From an uncultured Acidobacteriia bacterium (GTDB lineage: Bacteria; Acidobacteriota; Terriglobia; Bryobacterales; Bryobacteraceae): DNA of 64,000 nucleotides. The stretch lies in contig CAINNJ010000009.1 in NCBI GenBank assembly GCA_903851195.1, positions 62,001 to 126,000 of the forward strand, written 5' to 3'. The number at the start of each line of letters is the position of its first letter. The first letter of the stretch is position 1. Positions 45,486-54,979 of this stretch are shown here, in pieces. The notes beneath the pieces were generated by a model, which had not been told where the DNA came from, searched no databases, and saw nothing but the letters and a program-made list of their open reading frames with translations. The position numbers were made by a program, and so were the translations under genes.

Positions 45486-45706
45486 CGGCGCAGGAAGCGC
45501 TGCAGGCGCTGCCCGACTTGTTCATGCGTCAAATACTCGCCCCGCTGCAACGCTGCTTCACCAAGCTGGACGGCCTGGACAAAACGGGCTTCGTCCTCGA
45601 AATGCCGGGTGATGATCTCCTCGGCTAACTCGATCGGGTTGCGCCCCTGCCGCGCGGCGACATCGGCGAGCTTAGCTTCCAGTTCCGCTGTAAAGTGTAC
45701 ATCCAT
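45482..45706 (-). CDS. ParD-like antitoxin
   Basis: 74 residues, first gene of the pair. Opens MDVHFTAELEAKLADVAARQ with a ribbon-helix-helix-like start, then an acidic and amphipathic C-terminal region ending LTHEQVGQRLQRFLRR that should embrace the toxin. AGGAGA occurs shortly before the ATG. Pair order antitoxin-toxin with 4-base coupling is the normal type II arrangement. Confidence 0.88.
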   Translation of the reverse strand: MDVHFTAELEAKLADVAARQGRNPIELAEEIITRHFEDEARFVQAVQLGEAALQRGEYLTHEQVGQRLQRFLRR

Positions 45707-45795
45707 AAGGAGACTCCTCGTCCAGCATAGCTTTGCCGGAAAGCAACGGGCAACTTCCGGAGCGTGCCATCTTCCTGAGTACGCCTATTCCGCGA

Positions 45796-46275
45796 TCACC
45801 CCACCCACGCCCCCAACAACCGCCGCAAAAACACCAACTCACCGATGTGATAGGCGTTATGATCCGCCAACTGGAGCGCTTCCCGCAGCAGTGTCTGCCC
45901 CTCCCCGTGGGCAAACACGAGAAACAAATCCGAACGCGGATCCCCCACCAGCTTCTGCATCGCCTCCAGATCCGCCCGGAACCGCGCCACACTCTCGTCC
46001 CACGCCCGCTCGTCCGGTGGTTCCACCGTTGCCGGCCAATACCCGGACGGCCACTCCGGCGACTGGTACCCCGCATCGCGGCTGAACTCGAGCATGTCCC
46101 ACTGCGCAATCCGCAGATGTTCCAGCAGTTCCCACGCGCTGTGCGGCGCTCCGGGCGGCCTCACGCCGCGCAGTTCCGGCGTAAAGTCCGCCACCGCCTG
46201 GTTAAAATCGGCATGGGCGCCCCGCCCGTCGAGTAATTTGACCAGCTGATCACGCAGAGTTTGCAGGTTCTCCAT
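45796..46275 (-). CDS. DinB family protein
   Basis: 159 residues of the DinB_2 type helical bundle. Metal ligand candidates are H53 (LLEHLRIAQWD), H137 and H142 (ADHNAYHIGEL). It is unrelated at detail to the DinB protein at 27196. Function is unknown beyond the family's possible metal-dependent transferase role. Confidence 0.85.
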   Translation of the reverse strand: MENLQTLRDQLVKLLDGRGAHADFNQAVADFTPELRGVRPPGAPHSAWELLEHLRIAQWDMLEFSRDAGYQSPEWPSGYWPATVEPPDERAWDESVARFRADLEAMQKLVGDPRSDLFLVFAHGEGQTLLREALQLADHNAYHIGELVFLRRLLGAWVG

Positions 46276-46525
46276 GCACGTGATTTTACTGCGCCAACAG
46301 GTCCGGTCGCCAACATCTCCGCTTGTGGAGAAGGGAGAGAAACGGCGGCCTCGGTCAGAATCTCGGAGGAAGAATTCTAACCGTTACTGCGGCCGCCCAG
46401 TAGTGTAGTCGCGGTGCGTGATCGGAGGGTTCACAGCACCGGCGGTCAAGCTCACTGCTCCTATAGTGCAGTCAACCGGGAAATGTTTCAAATATTTTTT
46501 CGACCGGCGATGATACCGTGAACAT

Positions 46526-47191
46526 GTGACTGCTCAGCAAATCCTTTCCACCATCACCGACATCGGCATCGTCCCGGTCGTCCGCACCCCTACCGCCGAA
46601 GCCGCGCTTCGCTCCGTCGATGCCATCTTCCGCGGCGGCGTGCGCGCGGCGGAGGTCACCATGACCGTCCCCGGCGCCCTGAAAGCCCTCGAAAAGCTTG
46701 CCGACCAGTTCGGTGACAAGATCATCCTCGGCGCCGGCACCGTGCTCGACCCCGAAACCGCCCGCTCCTGCATGCTCGCCGGCGCGCAGTTCTTCGTCAC
46801 GCCAAGCCTGAAACTCGCCACCATTGAGATGGCCCGCCGCTACTCCAAGGTCATCTGCGCCGGCGCCCTCACCCCCACCGAAGTGCTCACCGCGTGGGAA
46901 GCCGGCGCGGACGTCGTCAAGGTTTTCCCGGCCAACGCCGTGGGCGGCGCCAAATACATCAAAGCGCTTAAAGGCCCCCTGCCGCAGGTCGAGATGATTC
47001 CCACCGGTGGCGTAAACCTCGAAACTGCCGGTGAGTTCCTTAAAGCCGGAGCCTGCGCCGTCGCCGTCGGCGGCGAACTCGTGGACGCCAAACTCATCAA
47101 AGAGAACCGTTACGATGAAATGGAAGCGCGCGCGCGCCAGTACCTGGAAGTCATCGCCAAAGCCCGCGCGGAAATGAAGGCGGCAGCATGA
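46526..47191 (+). CDS. eda: 2-dehydro-3-deoxy-phosphogluconate (KDPG)/4-hydroxy-2-oxoglutarate aldolase
   Basis: 221 residues of the class I KDPG aldolase family, which splits KDPG to pyruvate and glyceraldehyde 3-phosphate in the Entner-Doudoroff pathway. Landmarks: VRTPTAEAALR, the Glu helix AAEVTMTVPG, GAGTVLDPE, FVTPSL, the Schiff-base Lys in VVKVFPANAVGG and the phosphate site PTGGVN. GTG start at 46526. The end overlaps the GNAT gene by 4 bases. Confidence 0.93.
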   Translation: MTAQQILSTITDIGIVPVVRTPTAEAALRSVDAIFRGGVRAAEVTMTVPGALKALEKLADQFGDKIILGAGTVLDPETARSCMLAGAQFFVTPSLKLATIEMARRYSKVICAGALTPTEVLTAWEAGADVVKVFPANAVGGAKYIKALKGPLPQVEMIPTGGVNLETAGEFLKAGACAVAVGGELVDAKLIKENRYDEMEARARQYLEVIAKARAEMKAAA

Positions 47192-47457
47192 CCGAAGTTC
47201 GCCACAACGAAAGCGCTCACCGGTTCGAAGCCGGTGAGCCGGCCCACCCCGCGCACCTCGATTACCGTCTGCGCGAAGGCATCGTCGATATGATTCACAC
47301 GGAGGTTCCCGCCGAATATCAGGGTCAGGGCCTCGCCGGCAAACTCGCCGCCGCCGCCCTGAACTGGACCCGCGAATCCGGCCGCAAAGTCATCCCGAGT
47401 TGCTCTTTCGTGAAGGGCTATCTGGGTAAACACCCGGAATACTCAGACCTGCTGTAG
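47188..47457 (+). CDS. Small GNAT-family N-acetyltransferase (YjdJ-like)
   Basis: 89 residues; the acetyl-CoA loop reads EYQGQGLAGKLAAAAL, as in the compact YjdJ/GCN5-related group, and a conserved C-term SCSFVKGYLGKHPEYSDLL follows. Coupled to the aldolase by ATGA overlap. Substrate unknown. Confidence 0.88.
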   Translation: MTEVRHNESAHRFEAGEPAHPAHLDYRLREGIVDMIHTEVPAEYQGQGLAGKLAAAALNWTRESGRKVIPSCSFVKGYLGKHPEYSDLL

Positions 47458-47480
47458 CGCCGAACCGACGTGAAAGCGGT

Positions 47481-47746
47481 TTGACCGATAATAGGTCTGC
47501 GCATGTTCAGTTTGAGGTTCCCGATGAGTTCGCTATCCGGTTCGCTCACGGACCCGCCGGCGTTGGCCGAGCGCCCTTGAGGCGCTCGCGATCGGCTCGC
47601 GGAGTCCTTCTGCCGGACACGCCTGACGAAATACGGCGCGGCTGCGAAGCGGCAGCACCATTTGTTCGAAAATGACGGTCGTAGTCGCGGATACGTCCCC
47701 GCTCAACTATCTTGGACTGATCGGCAACATCGATTCCCGGAATTGA
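47481..47746 (+). pseudogene. Decayed UPF0175 antitoxin plus DUF3368 (PIN) toxin fragment
   Basis: Fragments of an UPF0175-type antitoxin are spread over three frames: VQFEVPDEFAIRF (frame of 47481), LTDPPALAER in a second, and LEALAIGS in a third, so at least two frameshifts. At 47672 a start codon opens MTVVVADTSPLNYLGLIGNID, the unmistakable N-terminus of DUF3368/PIN toxins, but the frame stops at 47746 after 24 residues. Together they are the remains of one type II toxin-antitoxin operon. The rest of the 397-base gap (to 47854) shows nothing definite. Confidence 0.7.
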
Positions 47747-47854
47747 CGGAAGCCGGGAGAAAGCCACCCTGAGCATCCCCTCTGGTCGTAAGGCCCCGCT
47801 ACAATCGTACCCGCGCCCGATTCAGAAGGGTGTCGATAACCCTCACATGGCCCT

Positions 47855-48691
47855 CTACCGCAGCAAATCCTCCAGCTGAATCTTCGCCCCGGTCTTCTCA
47901 TCCCGATACTTCACAATTACCGGCGTATAGATCGAAATTCCCCAGTCTTTTCCCGGCCCGCTCGTCACCGCACGCGAACCCGCCACCAGCACCGCGCCCT
48001 CCGGCACAATCAGCGGCTGCTCGTCCGTCGCGCGATACACTTCCCCGCGCACCAGATCGTACACCGGGGTGGAACGGTTCAGAATCGTCCCCGTCCCCAG
48101 CACCGCCTTACTCTTCACCACCGTGCCCTCATAGACGCCGCAATTCCCGCCAATCAGCACGTCGTCCTCAATAATCACCGGCAGCGCGCCAACCGGCTCC
48201 AGGACGCCCCCGATCTGCGACGCGGCCGAAATATGCACGTTCCGCCCCACCTGCGCGCAACTCCCTACCAGCGCATGTGAATCCACCATCGTGCCGTCGC
48301 CCACCCACGCCCCGGCGTTGATGTACATCGGCGGCATGCACGTCACGCCCTTACCGATAAAACAACCGTCGCGGATACTCGACCCGCCCGGCACAATCCG
48401 CACCCCGTCCGCCGGACTGAACCGGTGCACCGGATACGTCGATTTATCCAGAAAAGGCTGCAGATTCGGGTCGATCGACATATCCACAATGGACCCGATC
48501 CGGAATCCCAGCAAAATCCCCTTCTTTACCCAGCCGTTCACGCGCCAGCCGCTCGCCTGCGACGAATCCGGCTCCGCCGCGCGGATCTCGCCCGCGTTCA
48601 GAGCCTGTTTGAACCGCGCGAACAGCGCAAAATGCTCCGGCGTGTACACAGCCGGCTTATTGTCGAATAAATCCTCGATGATCGCCTGCAA
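47855..48691 (-). CDS. dapD: 2,3,4,5-tetrahydropyridine-2,6-dicarboxylate N-succinyltransferase
   Basis: 278-residue trimeric left-handed beta-helix acyltransferase using succinyl-CoA to trap tetrahydrodipicolinate. Hexapeptide repeats are clear ([42 protein letters not shown]). The catalytic region [14 protein letters not shown] is present. The start is TTG at 48691, one base after the dapA stop with GGGAG upstream. Last gene of the lysine/DAP operon. Confidence 0.93.
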   Translation of the reverse strand: MQAIIEDLFDNKPAVYTPEHFALFARFKQALNAGEIRAAEPDSSQASGWRVNGWVKKGILLGFRIGSIVDMSIDPNLQPFLDKSTYPVHRFSPADGVRIVPGGSSIRDGCFIGKGVTCMPPMYINAGAWVGDGTMVDSHALVGSCAQVGRNVHISAASQIGGVLEPVGALPVIIEDDVLIGGNCGVYEGTVVKSKAVLGTGTILNRSTPVYDLVRGEVYRATDEQPLIVPEGAVLVAGSRAVTSGPGKDWGISIYTPVIVKYRDEKTGAKIQLEDLLR

Positions 48692-48692
48692 T

Positions 48693-49610
48693 TTACCGAA
48701 CTCCCGCCGTCATTTCCGGCAGACCGACCGTCTCCAGAACCATTTCGATCTTCTGCCGGCTCGCCTCGCCCGGCGGCACCATCGGCAACCGGTACACCGG
48801 CTCCAGCAGGCCCATCCGGTGCATCGCCCACTTCACCGGGCCCGGATTCGATTCCACGAAATTCACCTGGAATAACGGCAAAAAGCGCTTCTGCAGTTCC
48901 CGCGCCCCGGCGAAATCGCCCTGGTTCGCGCGCCGTGTCATCTCCGTCATTTCCCGCGGAATCTGATTGGAAACCACCGAAATCACGCCGCACCCGCCCA
49001 GCGCAATCAGCGGAATCGTAATCGCATCGTCGCCCGACAGGACGTTGAAACCTTCCGGCACCCGCGTCACCACCTCCGCCATCTGCGAGATATTGCCCGA
49101 TGCTTCCTTCACGCCGACAATATTTTCGATCTGCGCCAGTCGCGCCAACGTGGCCGTCTCGACATTCACCCCTGTGCGCCCCTGCACGTTGTAAACGATA
49201 ATCGGCAGCTTCACCGCTTCCGCGATCGCCTTGTAATGCTGATAGAGGCCTTCCTGCGTGGGCTTGTTGTAATAAGGAGTCACGGAAAGCACGCCGTCCG
49301 CTCCTGCGCTCGCACACTCTCGCGCGAGTTCGATCACTTCGTGCGTGTTGTACCCGCCCGCCCCGGCGAGCACCTTCACCCGGCCCTTCGCTTCCTCCAC
49401 CGTAATGCCGACCACGCGCAGGTGCTCTTCGCGCGTCAGCGTCGGGCTCTCGCCGGTTGTCCCGCAGGGCACCAGAAAATCGATGCCTTGCTCGATCTGC
49501 CTGCGCACCAGACTTCGCAGCGTCGTTTCATCCAGTGAGCCGTTGCCCGTAAAGGGCGTAACCATTGCTGTCCCACAACCCGTAAACGCCGTGCCGGATC
49601 CCGTAAACAT
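48693..49610 (-). CDS. dapA: 4-hydroxy-tetrahydrodipicolinate synthase
   Basis: 305-residue class I aldolase that condenses pyruvate with aspartate semialdehyde. Schiff-base K168 sits in GVKEASGN, and [23 protein letters not shown] and YNVQGRTGV are the family blocks (Y113, Y140). ATG 49610 is preceded by AGGAGGTG, the strongest ribosome site in the operon. Upstream in-frame sequence is not part of the protein. Confidence 0.95.
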   Translation of the reverse strand: MFTGSGTAFTGCGTAMVTPFTGNGSLDETTLRSLVRRQIEQGIDFLVPCGTTGESPTLTREEHLRVVGITVEEAKGRVKVLAGAGGYNTHEVIELARECASAGADGVLSVTPYYNKPTQEGLYQHYKAIAEAVKLPIIVYNVQGRTGVNVETATLARLAQIENIVGVKEASGNISQMAEVVTRVPEGFNVLSGDDAITIPLIALGGCGVISVVSNQIPREMTEMTRRANQGDFAGARELQKRFLPLFQVNFVESNPGPVKWAMHRMGLLEPVYRLPMVPPGEASRQKIEMVLETVGLPEMTAGVR

Positions 49611-49639
49611 GTGCCACCTCCTGGTGTGTGTCAATCCAA

Positions 49640-50326
49640 TTAAAAAAGTATGTCGCCGAACTCGTGAAAACCAGTCCGGCCCGCAATCCACTCCGCCGCT
49701 TTTACCGCGCCCAGCGCAAACCCTTCGCGGCTACGCGCCGTGTGCCGAAGGGTAATTGTATCGGCCGCCGAATCGAAGCCGATTTCATGCGTCCCGGCGA
49801 TCGTTCCCGCCCGGTTCGACCCCGTGTCGACGTGCCGCGAATAACCGGCCTTGCGCATCTCTTCCACCAGTTTTAGCAGCGTGCCCGAAGGCGCGTCTTT
49901 CTTCGCCGAATGGTGAATCTCCCACGCCCATGCCTCGTACTCCGGCGCGCCGGACAGCAGCTTCGCCGCCTCCGCCACAATCCGGAAAAACGCGTTCACG
50001 CCCACCGAATAATTGGGACTCCAGATCAGCCCGATCCCGCTCTTCTCCACCACCGCCCGCACGTGGTCCATCTGGTCCAGCCAGCCCGTCGTCCCGACCA
50101 CCTGATGCACACCCAGGGCAGCGATCTTCTCGATATTCCGCACCGCGGCCGAGGGCACCGAAAAATCGATCGCCGCATCCACGCCCTGAAAATTCTCCGC
50201 CGTGATGCCTTCGAAATTCGCGTTATTGAACTCGTCGAGCTTCAAAACAATTTTATGACCGCGATCCACTGCGAAGCGCTCGATCATGCGGCCCATCTTT
50301 CCATAGCCCACAATAGCGATCTTCAT
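49640..50326 (-). CDS. dapB: 4-hydroxy-tetrahydrodipicolinate reductase
   Basis: 228 residues. The NAD(P) loop is VGYGKMGRMIE, with GTTGW following; the catalytic and substrate block is EIHHSAKKDAPSGT, with the His-His and Lys of the family. It is slightly short versus typical DapB (about 240-270), the gap being in the early domain. Its start overlaps the lysC stop by 4 bases. Confidence 0.93.
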   Translation of the reverse strand: MKIAIVGYGKMGRMIERFAVDRGHKIVLKLDEFNNANFEGITAENFQGVDAAIDFSVPSAAVRNIEKIAALGVHQVVGTTGWLDQMDHVRAVVEKSGIGLIWSPNYSVGVNAFFRIVAEAAKLLSGAPEYEAWAWEIHHSAKKDAPSGTLLKLVEEMRKAGYSRHVDTGSNRAGTIAGTHEIGFDSAADTITLRHTARSREGFALGAVKAAEWIAGRTGFHEFGDILF

Positions 50327-51696
50327 GCTTCAAACACCTCGGGATCCAGTTCGCGGAAGAACTCCTCGTGCAGCCACTGCACCGCATGCCGCAGGTCGGC
50401 CTCCGCCACCACCACGCTCAGATTCAGCAACGAAGCCCCCTGCGAAATCATCCGGATATTCAGTTCCCGCAGCGCATTGAACACCCGCGCCGCCACGCCC
50501 TTCGTGTACCGGATATTCTCGCCCACCAGACACACGATCGCCTGTTCCGGCTCGGTTGAAACCTCGGAAAACTCGCCCAGTTCTTCGGAAATCCGCGCCA
50601 GATGCTCGGTATTATCGATCGTCAGCGAGACGCTCACTTCACTGGTCGCGATCATGTCCACGGACGTTTCATAGCGGTCGAATACCTCGAAGATCCGCCG
50701 CAGAAAACCATGCGCCATGAACATGCGCGTGGAGTGAATATTCACCAGTGTGATCCGCCGCTTGCACGCGATCGACTTCACCACGTTCGAGCACGTAACC
50801 GCCGAACCCACAATCCGCGTCCCCGCCACATCAGGCCGCCGCGAATTCAGGATCATCACCGGGATATTGTGCTCCACCGCCGGAATCACCGTCGCCGGAT
50901 GCAGCACCTTGGCCCCGAAATACGCCAGTTCCGCCGCTTCCGCGAACGAGATCGTTTTTACCCGATGTCCGCCCGGGAAAATGGTTGGATCCGCCGTCAG
51001 CATCCCGTCCACATCGGTCCAGATCTGAATCTCTTCCGCCCGCACGCCCGCGCCGACAATCGACGCCGTGAAGTCCGACCCGCCGCGGCCCAGCGTGGAC
51101 GTCACGCCATCCTCGGTGGACCCGATAAACCCGCCCATCACGACCACCTTCTGCATCGCCAGCGGCGGCACCGTCGCCTCCAGCCGTTTATAGGTCTCCG
51201 GAAACAGCGGCCCCGCATGCGTGTGGCGGCGGTCCGTCACGATCACCCTGCGCGCGTCCAGATGGACCGCCGGCAGCCCGAAATGCTCGAACGCCAGAGC
51301 CACCACGTAACTCGAAAGCCGCTCCCCGTAGCTGGAAATCGCGTCGATGGAACGCGGAGTCAATTCCCCGATCACCGCAATCCCTTTCACCAGTTCCGTG
51401 AGTTCCTGAAAATGATCGTCCAGCGTGCGGTCGAGTTCCGTGCGGTGCGCCAGCGGCACCACCTGCCGCGCCTCCCGCGAATGGAAATCCCGCAGATCGT
51501 GAATCTGCCGGATGTACTCGTCCCGCTTCCCCGCCACCGCCGCGTTGGCAATCGCCAACAGCTTGTTCGTGGTCTTACCCATCGCGGAAACCACAACGAT
51601 GGGATGGCGATCGGCGCGGGACTTCACAATCCCCGCCACACGCTCGATCGCCTGCGCCGATTCGACGGAAGTGCCGCCGAACTTCATCACGATCAT
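50323..51696 (-). CDS. lysC: Aspartate kinase (monofunctional)
   Basis: 457 residues: amino-acid kinase domain with MKFGGTSVES and the GRGGSDFTAS block, followed by two ACT-type regulatory domains (MFMAHGFLRRIFEVFDRYE and EQAIVCLVGENI regions), so feedback inhibition by lysine or threonine is likely. No homoserine dehydrogenase domain. Coupled to asd upstream and dapB downstream by 4-base overlaps. Confidence 0.95.
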   Translation of the reverse strand: MIVMKFGGTSVESAQAIERVAGIVKSRADRHPIVVVSAMGKTTNKLLAIANAAVAGKRDEYIRQIHDLRDFHSREARQVVPLAHRTELDRTLDDHFQELTELVKGIAVIGELTPRSIDAISSYGERLSSYVVALAFEHFGLPAVHLDARRVIVTDRRHTHAGPLFPETYKRLEATVPPLAMQKVVVMGGFIGSTEDGVTSTLGRGGSDFTASIVGAGVRAEEIQIWTDVDGMLTADPTIFPGGHRVKTISFAEAAELAYFGAKVLHPATVIPAVEHNIPVMILNSRRPDVAGTRIVGSAVTCSNVVKSIACKRRITLVNIHSTRMFMAHGFLRRIFEVFDRYETSVDMIATSEVSVSLTIDNTEHLARISEELGEFSEVSTEPEQAIVCLVGENIRYTKGVAARVFNALRELNIRMISQGASLLNLSVVVAEADLRHAVQWLHEEFFRELDPEVFEA

Positions 51697-52742
51697 GACG
51701 CCAGCAAGCCTTCCGACTGCATCAGTTCCGCGTTCAGCACGGCCGCGCCCGCCGCGCCCCGGATCGTGTTATGGCCCAGCGCCACGAACTTCCAGTCGAA
51801 TACGGGACACGGCCGCAGCCGCCCCACGAACGTCGCCATGCCGCGGTCGCGCTCCGCGTCCTTGCGTGGCTGCGGCCGGTCCGCCTCCACCATATATTGC
51901 ACGGGGCGCTTCGGCGCGCTCGGCAGATTGCGCTCCTGCGGCACCGCCGAAAACGTTTCGAACGCGTTCCGGATATCCGCCTCGGTCGGTTTCGTCGAGA
52001 ACTCCACCGACACCGTGACCGTATGTCCGTCGATCACCGCCACGCGGTTGCAGTGCGCGCTTACCTTCGCCTCCAGCGGCGCGATATGATCGCCGGCGAA
52101 CGTGCCCATAATTTTCTGGGTCTCTTCCTGCATCTTCTCTTCTTCGTTGCCGATGAAGGGAATCACGTTGCCCAGAATATCCATCGACGGCACGCCCGGA
52201 TAACCTGCGCCAGAGACCGCCTGCAGCGTGGTGGTCACGATGCGTGTGATCCCGAACGGCACCAGCGGCGCCAGACCCATGGTCAGCACGATGGTGGAGC
52301 AGTTCGGATTCGTCACGATCTGTCCCTTCCACCCGCGCAGCGCTTTTTGTTTCGGCAGCAACCGGAGATGCGCGGCGTTGATCTCCGGCACCAGCAGAGG
52401 CACGTCCTGCTCCATCCGGTGATTGCGCGAATTCGACACCACCGTGTGCCCCGCCTTCGCGAACGCCCGCTCGATGTCCGTCGCGACCGACGCGTCCATC
52501 GCCGAAAACAACAACTGCGGCGCATTGCCCGGAACCGCTTCCGATACCGTCAGTTTCGCGGCCGATTCCGGCGCCGTCGCGCCCAGATGCCACTTCGCCG
52601 CGTCCGTGTAACGCTTGCCGGCCGAGCGCTCGCTCGCCCCCAGCCACGTGAGCTCAAACAACGGGTGACCGTCGAGAAATTTGATGAAATGCTGCCCCAC
52701 CATCCCGGTGGCGCCCAGAATACCGACCTCGATTTTATTCAT
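51693..52742 (-). CDS. asd: Aspartate-semialdehyde dehydrogenase, archaeal/fungal type
   Basis: 349 residues. Nucleotide loop GATGMVGQHF, catalytic C148 in TNPNCST, the SNSRNHRM and SGAGYPGVPSMD blocks, and EEEKMQEET. These features identify the archaeal/fungal ASADH subgroup rather than the usual bacterial Asd. The enzyme reduces aspartyl phosphate to the semialdehyde used by DapA. Its 3' end overlaps lysC (ATGA) and its 5' end overlaps the M20 gene by 8 bases. Confidence 0.92.
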   Translation of the reverse strand: MNKIEVGILGATGMVGQHFIKFLDGHPLFELTWLGASERSAGKRYTDAAKWHLGATAPESAAKLTVSEAVPGNAPQLLFSAMDASVATDIERAFAKAGHTVVSNSRNHRMEQDVPLLVPEINAAHLRLLPKQKALRGWKGQIVTNPNCSTIVLTMGLAPLVPFGITRIVTTTLQAVSGAGYPGVPSMDILGNVIPFIGNEEEKMQEETQKIMGTFAGDHIAPLEAKVSAHCNRVAVIDGHTVTVSVEFSTKPTEADIRNAFETFSAVPQERNLPSAPKRPVQYMVEADRPQPRKDAERDRGMATFVGRLRPCPVFDWKFVALGHNTIRGAAGAAVLNAELMQSEGLLAS

Positions 52743-53745
52743 TTGCGTGCAACTGTCTGATAATTTTTTGGTAAATCTCCACCGCTTCGAGCAACTGCTT
52801 TTTCGGAACTCGTTCGTCCAGGGTATGCGCCACGTGAATGGTGCCCGGGCCCATCAGCAGGGGCTGCCCCCACTTCCCGCCAAACGCCGGAATATCCGTC
52901 GTATAGGCCACCACCGTGGTGGGCAGCCCTTCCACGGCCGTCAGCCGCAGCGCCGGAATTTCCAGCACGAAATTCATCTCCGCCAGGTCGCCCACGGCAG
53001 CTTCCAGCGCCGCGCGCGTCGCCGCCGAATCGCCCACCAGCCGTACGAAGATCTCCGCGCGCGCCTCATCCGGAATCACGTTGGGAGCCCGGCCCCCGCG
53101 AATGATCCCGATATTCAGCGTGCTTTTCCCCAGCACCGGATCCACGGGAAGCTCCACCTGACGAATCGCCTGCAGCGCGTCGAGTAATTTTTCGATCGCC
53201 GATTCACCCAGTTCCGGATAGGCCGAGTGCGCCATCCGGCCCCGCGCGATCACTTCATAGCGCAGCGCGCCCTTCGACCCCAGAGCCAGCTGGTTCTCCG
53301 TCGGCTCCCCGTTGATGATGTAGCGAGACCCGCGCGGATTCGCCGCCGCATGATAGGCGCCCGCGCTGTTGCGCTCCTCGCCCACGACGAACAGCAACCC
53401 GAAATTGCGGACACCCTGGGAAAGCAGGCTCTCCGCCGCCGTAATCATCGACGCGATAATGCCTTTGGTATCGCAGGCGCCCCGGCCCCAGATAAATTCG
53501 TCGTCCTCGCGCGACGGAATAAAGGGAGGCACCGTGTCCATGTGCGTGGACAGCGTGACAATCGGTTCGCCGAAACAGGCGAAAACGTTCCAGCGGTCGG
53601 GCTCCACCTCCGTGCGCTCCACGCAGCCGTGGTAATCCCTGCAGAGCCGCTCCAGGTAAGCATAAAGATACTTGCCGACCTCCAGTTCTTCCGGTGTCAC
53701 CGAGGGAATATCGATCAGTTCTCGCGTCAGTTCAAAGACGTGCAT
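52735..53745 (-). CDS. M20 family deacylase, probable succinyl-diaminopimelate desuccinylase
   Basis: 336 residues of the M20/ArgE/DapE zinc family: LSTHMDTVPPF (His and Asp), GRGACDTKGIIA (bridging Asp), GEERNSAGAYHA (Glu pair) and an internal dimerisation domain. Sequence alone does not separate acetylornithine deacetylase from DapE; its position as first gene of an operon with dapD (succinyl-transferase) favours DapE. Start ATG 53745. Confidence 0.85.
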   Translation of the reverse strand: MHVFELTRELIDIPSVTPEELEVGKYLYAYLERLCRDYHGCVERTEVEPDRWNVFACFGEPIVTLSTHMDTVPPFIPSREDDEFIWGRGACDTKGIIASMITAAESLLSQGVRNFGLLFVVGEERNSAGAYHAAANPRGSRYIINGEPTENQLALGSKGALRYEVIARGRMAHSAYPELGESAIEKLLDALQAIRQVELPVDPVLGKSTLNIGIIRGGRAPNVIPDEARAEIFVRLVGDSAATRAALEAAVGDLAEMNFVLEIPALRLTAVEGLPTTVVAYTTDIPAFGGKWGQPLLMGPGTIHVAHTLDERVPKKQLLEAVEIYQKIIRQLHANE

Positions 53746-53758
53746 AATAGGCCCGTTT

Positions 53759-53773
53759 TGACAGAGGCTGTCA
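53759..53773. promoter_or_regulatory. Palindrome upstream of the lysine/DAP operon
   Basis: TGACAG-AGG-CTGTCA, a perfect 6-bp inverted repeat 14 bases before the operon start, overlapping a TTGACA sequence. It could be a repressor operator. The 298-base gap to the next gene contains no other feature that I recognise. Confidence 0.45.
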
Positions 53774-54043
53774 CAAGAAACAAAATGGAGCGCGCGGCAG
53801 GAGAGTGAGGGCGGAAATTTTCACTGTCCCGATAGCGCTCCACGAAGAGCCCGATTGCTCCTCATGACAGTGGCGGAGATTTAACCCACGCCCCCAACCG
53901 GTCAGGCCGATCCGCCCGTGCCGATTTCGGCGGAAGACCCCTTGCAGAACGCTTCCCGTGAATCGCGGGATGGCGAGCGCCTGCTGTTGGCTGCCGCACC
54001 TCTACCAGAAAGAATGATGATAGCACCCATGTAAACGTCTGAT

Positions 54044-54967
54044 ATGCTGACGCGGGTATCGAAAACTTTGACACGTCCGCCGAATACGATCTTCTCTCTC
54101 GCGGCCACCCTGGCCCTGTGCGTTCCTGCATCGGCCGCCGATCCCTCCTGGCACGTCGTCGAAAACTGGGCTACCCTTCCCGCCGGGGCCGTATGGGGCG
54201 CCGCGACCGGCGTCGACGTGGATGCTCATGACAACGTCTACGTGCTGAACCGCAATGAATCCATGCCCGTCATGGCATTCGACCGCAACGGCAAATTCCT
54301 TCGCGGCTGGGGCAAGGGCATGTTCAAAACTACCCATTTCCTCCGGGTCGACCGTGCCGGCAACGTCTGGGTCACGGACCGCGGCGACATGCAGGCCTTC
54401 AAATTCAGCCCCGAAGGAAAACTGCTCCTGACCATCGGCAAAAAGGGCGTCACCGGCGACAACACCTCACACGACGCTTACAACGGCATGGCGGACCTCG
54501 CGTTCGCGAAAAACGGCGACATATTTGTCGCCGATGGCGAAGGCGCCAACACCCGCGTCGTCCGGCTATCGAAGCACGGCGAATTCCTGAAATGGTGGGG
54601 AGGCAAGGGCGCCGAACCCGGCCAGTTCAACGTCCCCCACAGCATCGCGATGGATTCCCGCGGCCGCCTCTACGTTGCCGACCGCTCCAACAACCGCATC
54701 CAGATCTTCGATCAAAACGGAAAATTCCTGACCCAATGGAAGAACTTCGGCACGCCCTGGGGCCTTTTCGTGAAAAATGACCGCATTTATGTCGTCGACG
54801 GAACCGCCAACAACTGCCTGCTGATCGCGGACGTCAAAGACGGCCGCATCATTGAAAAGATCGAAGGCCTCAACAATGCCACTGCCGTGGCTGTCGATTC
54901 CACCGGCGCCATCTACGTCGGCGAAGTCAACGGCGCCAATGTGAAGAAATTCGTCCGCGGTTCCTGA
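54044..54967 (+). CDS. Exported NHL-repeat beta-propeller protein
   Basis: 307 residues; signal peptide MLTRVSKTLTRPPNTIFSLA...LCVPASAA. NHL repeats are evident: GVDVDAHDNVYVLNR, FLRVDRAGNVWVTDRG, HSIAMDSRGRLYVADRSNNR and AVAVDSTGAIYVGEVNG. The family resembles peptidylglycine lyase propellers, but no reaction can be assigned. It converges on the amidase gene, stops 12 bases apart. Confidence 0.88.
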   Translation: MLTRVSKTLTRPPNTIFSLAATLALCVPASAADPSWHVVENWATLPAGAVWGAATGVDVDAHDNVYVLNRNESMPVMAFDRNGKFLRGWGKGMFKTTHFLRVDRAGNVWVTDRGDMQAFKFSPEGKLLLTIGKKGVTGDNTSHDAYNGMADLAFAKNGDIFVADGEGANTRVVRLSKHGEFLKWWGGKGAEPGQFNVPHSIAMDSRGRLYVADRSNNRIQIFDQNGKFLTQWKNFGTPWGLFVKNDRIYVVDGTANNCLLIADVKDGRIIEKIEGLNNATAVAVDSTGAIYVGEVNGANVKKFVRGS

Positions 54968-54979
54968 ATTTAACTGTCT

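Noticed and set aside
47481-47675. 64-codon frame as an intact antitoxin
   Set aside because: Only the first dozen residues fit an UPF0175 protein; the remaining family motifs are in other frames, so it is a fragment.
50602-52089. 495-codon plus-strand frame
   Set aside because: Antisense to lysC and asd, Arg/His-rich shadow with no domain.
53746-54043. Lysine riboswitch ahead of the lysine operon
   Set aside because: The gap contains one short palindrome but not the long multi-helix L-box pattern; nothing else supports a riboswitch.
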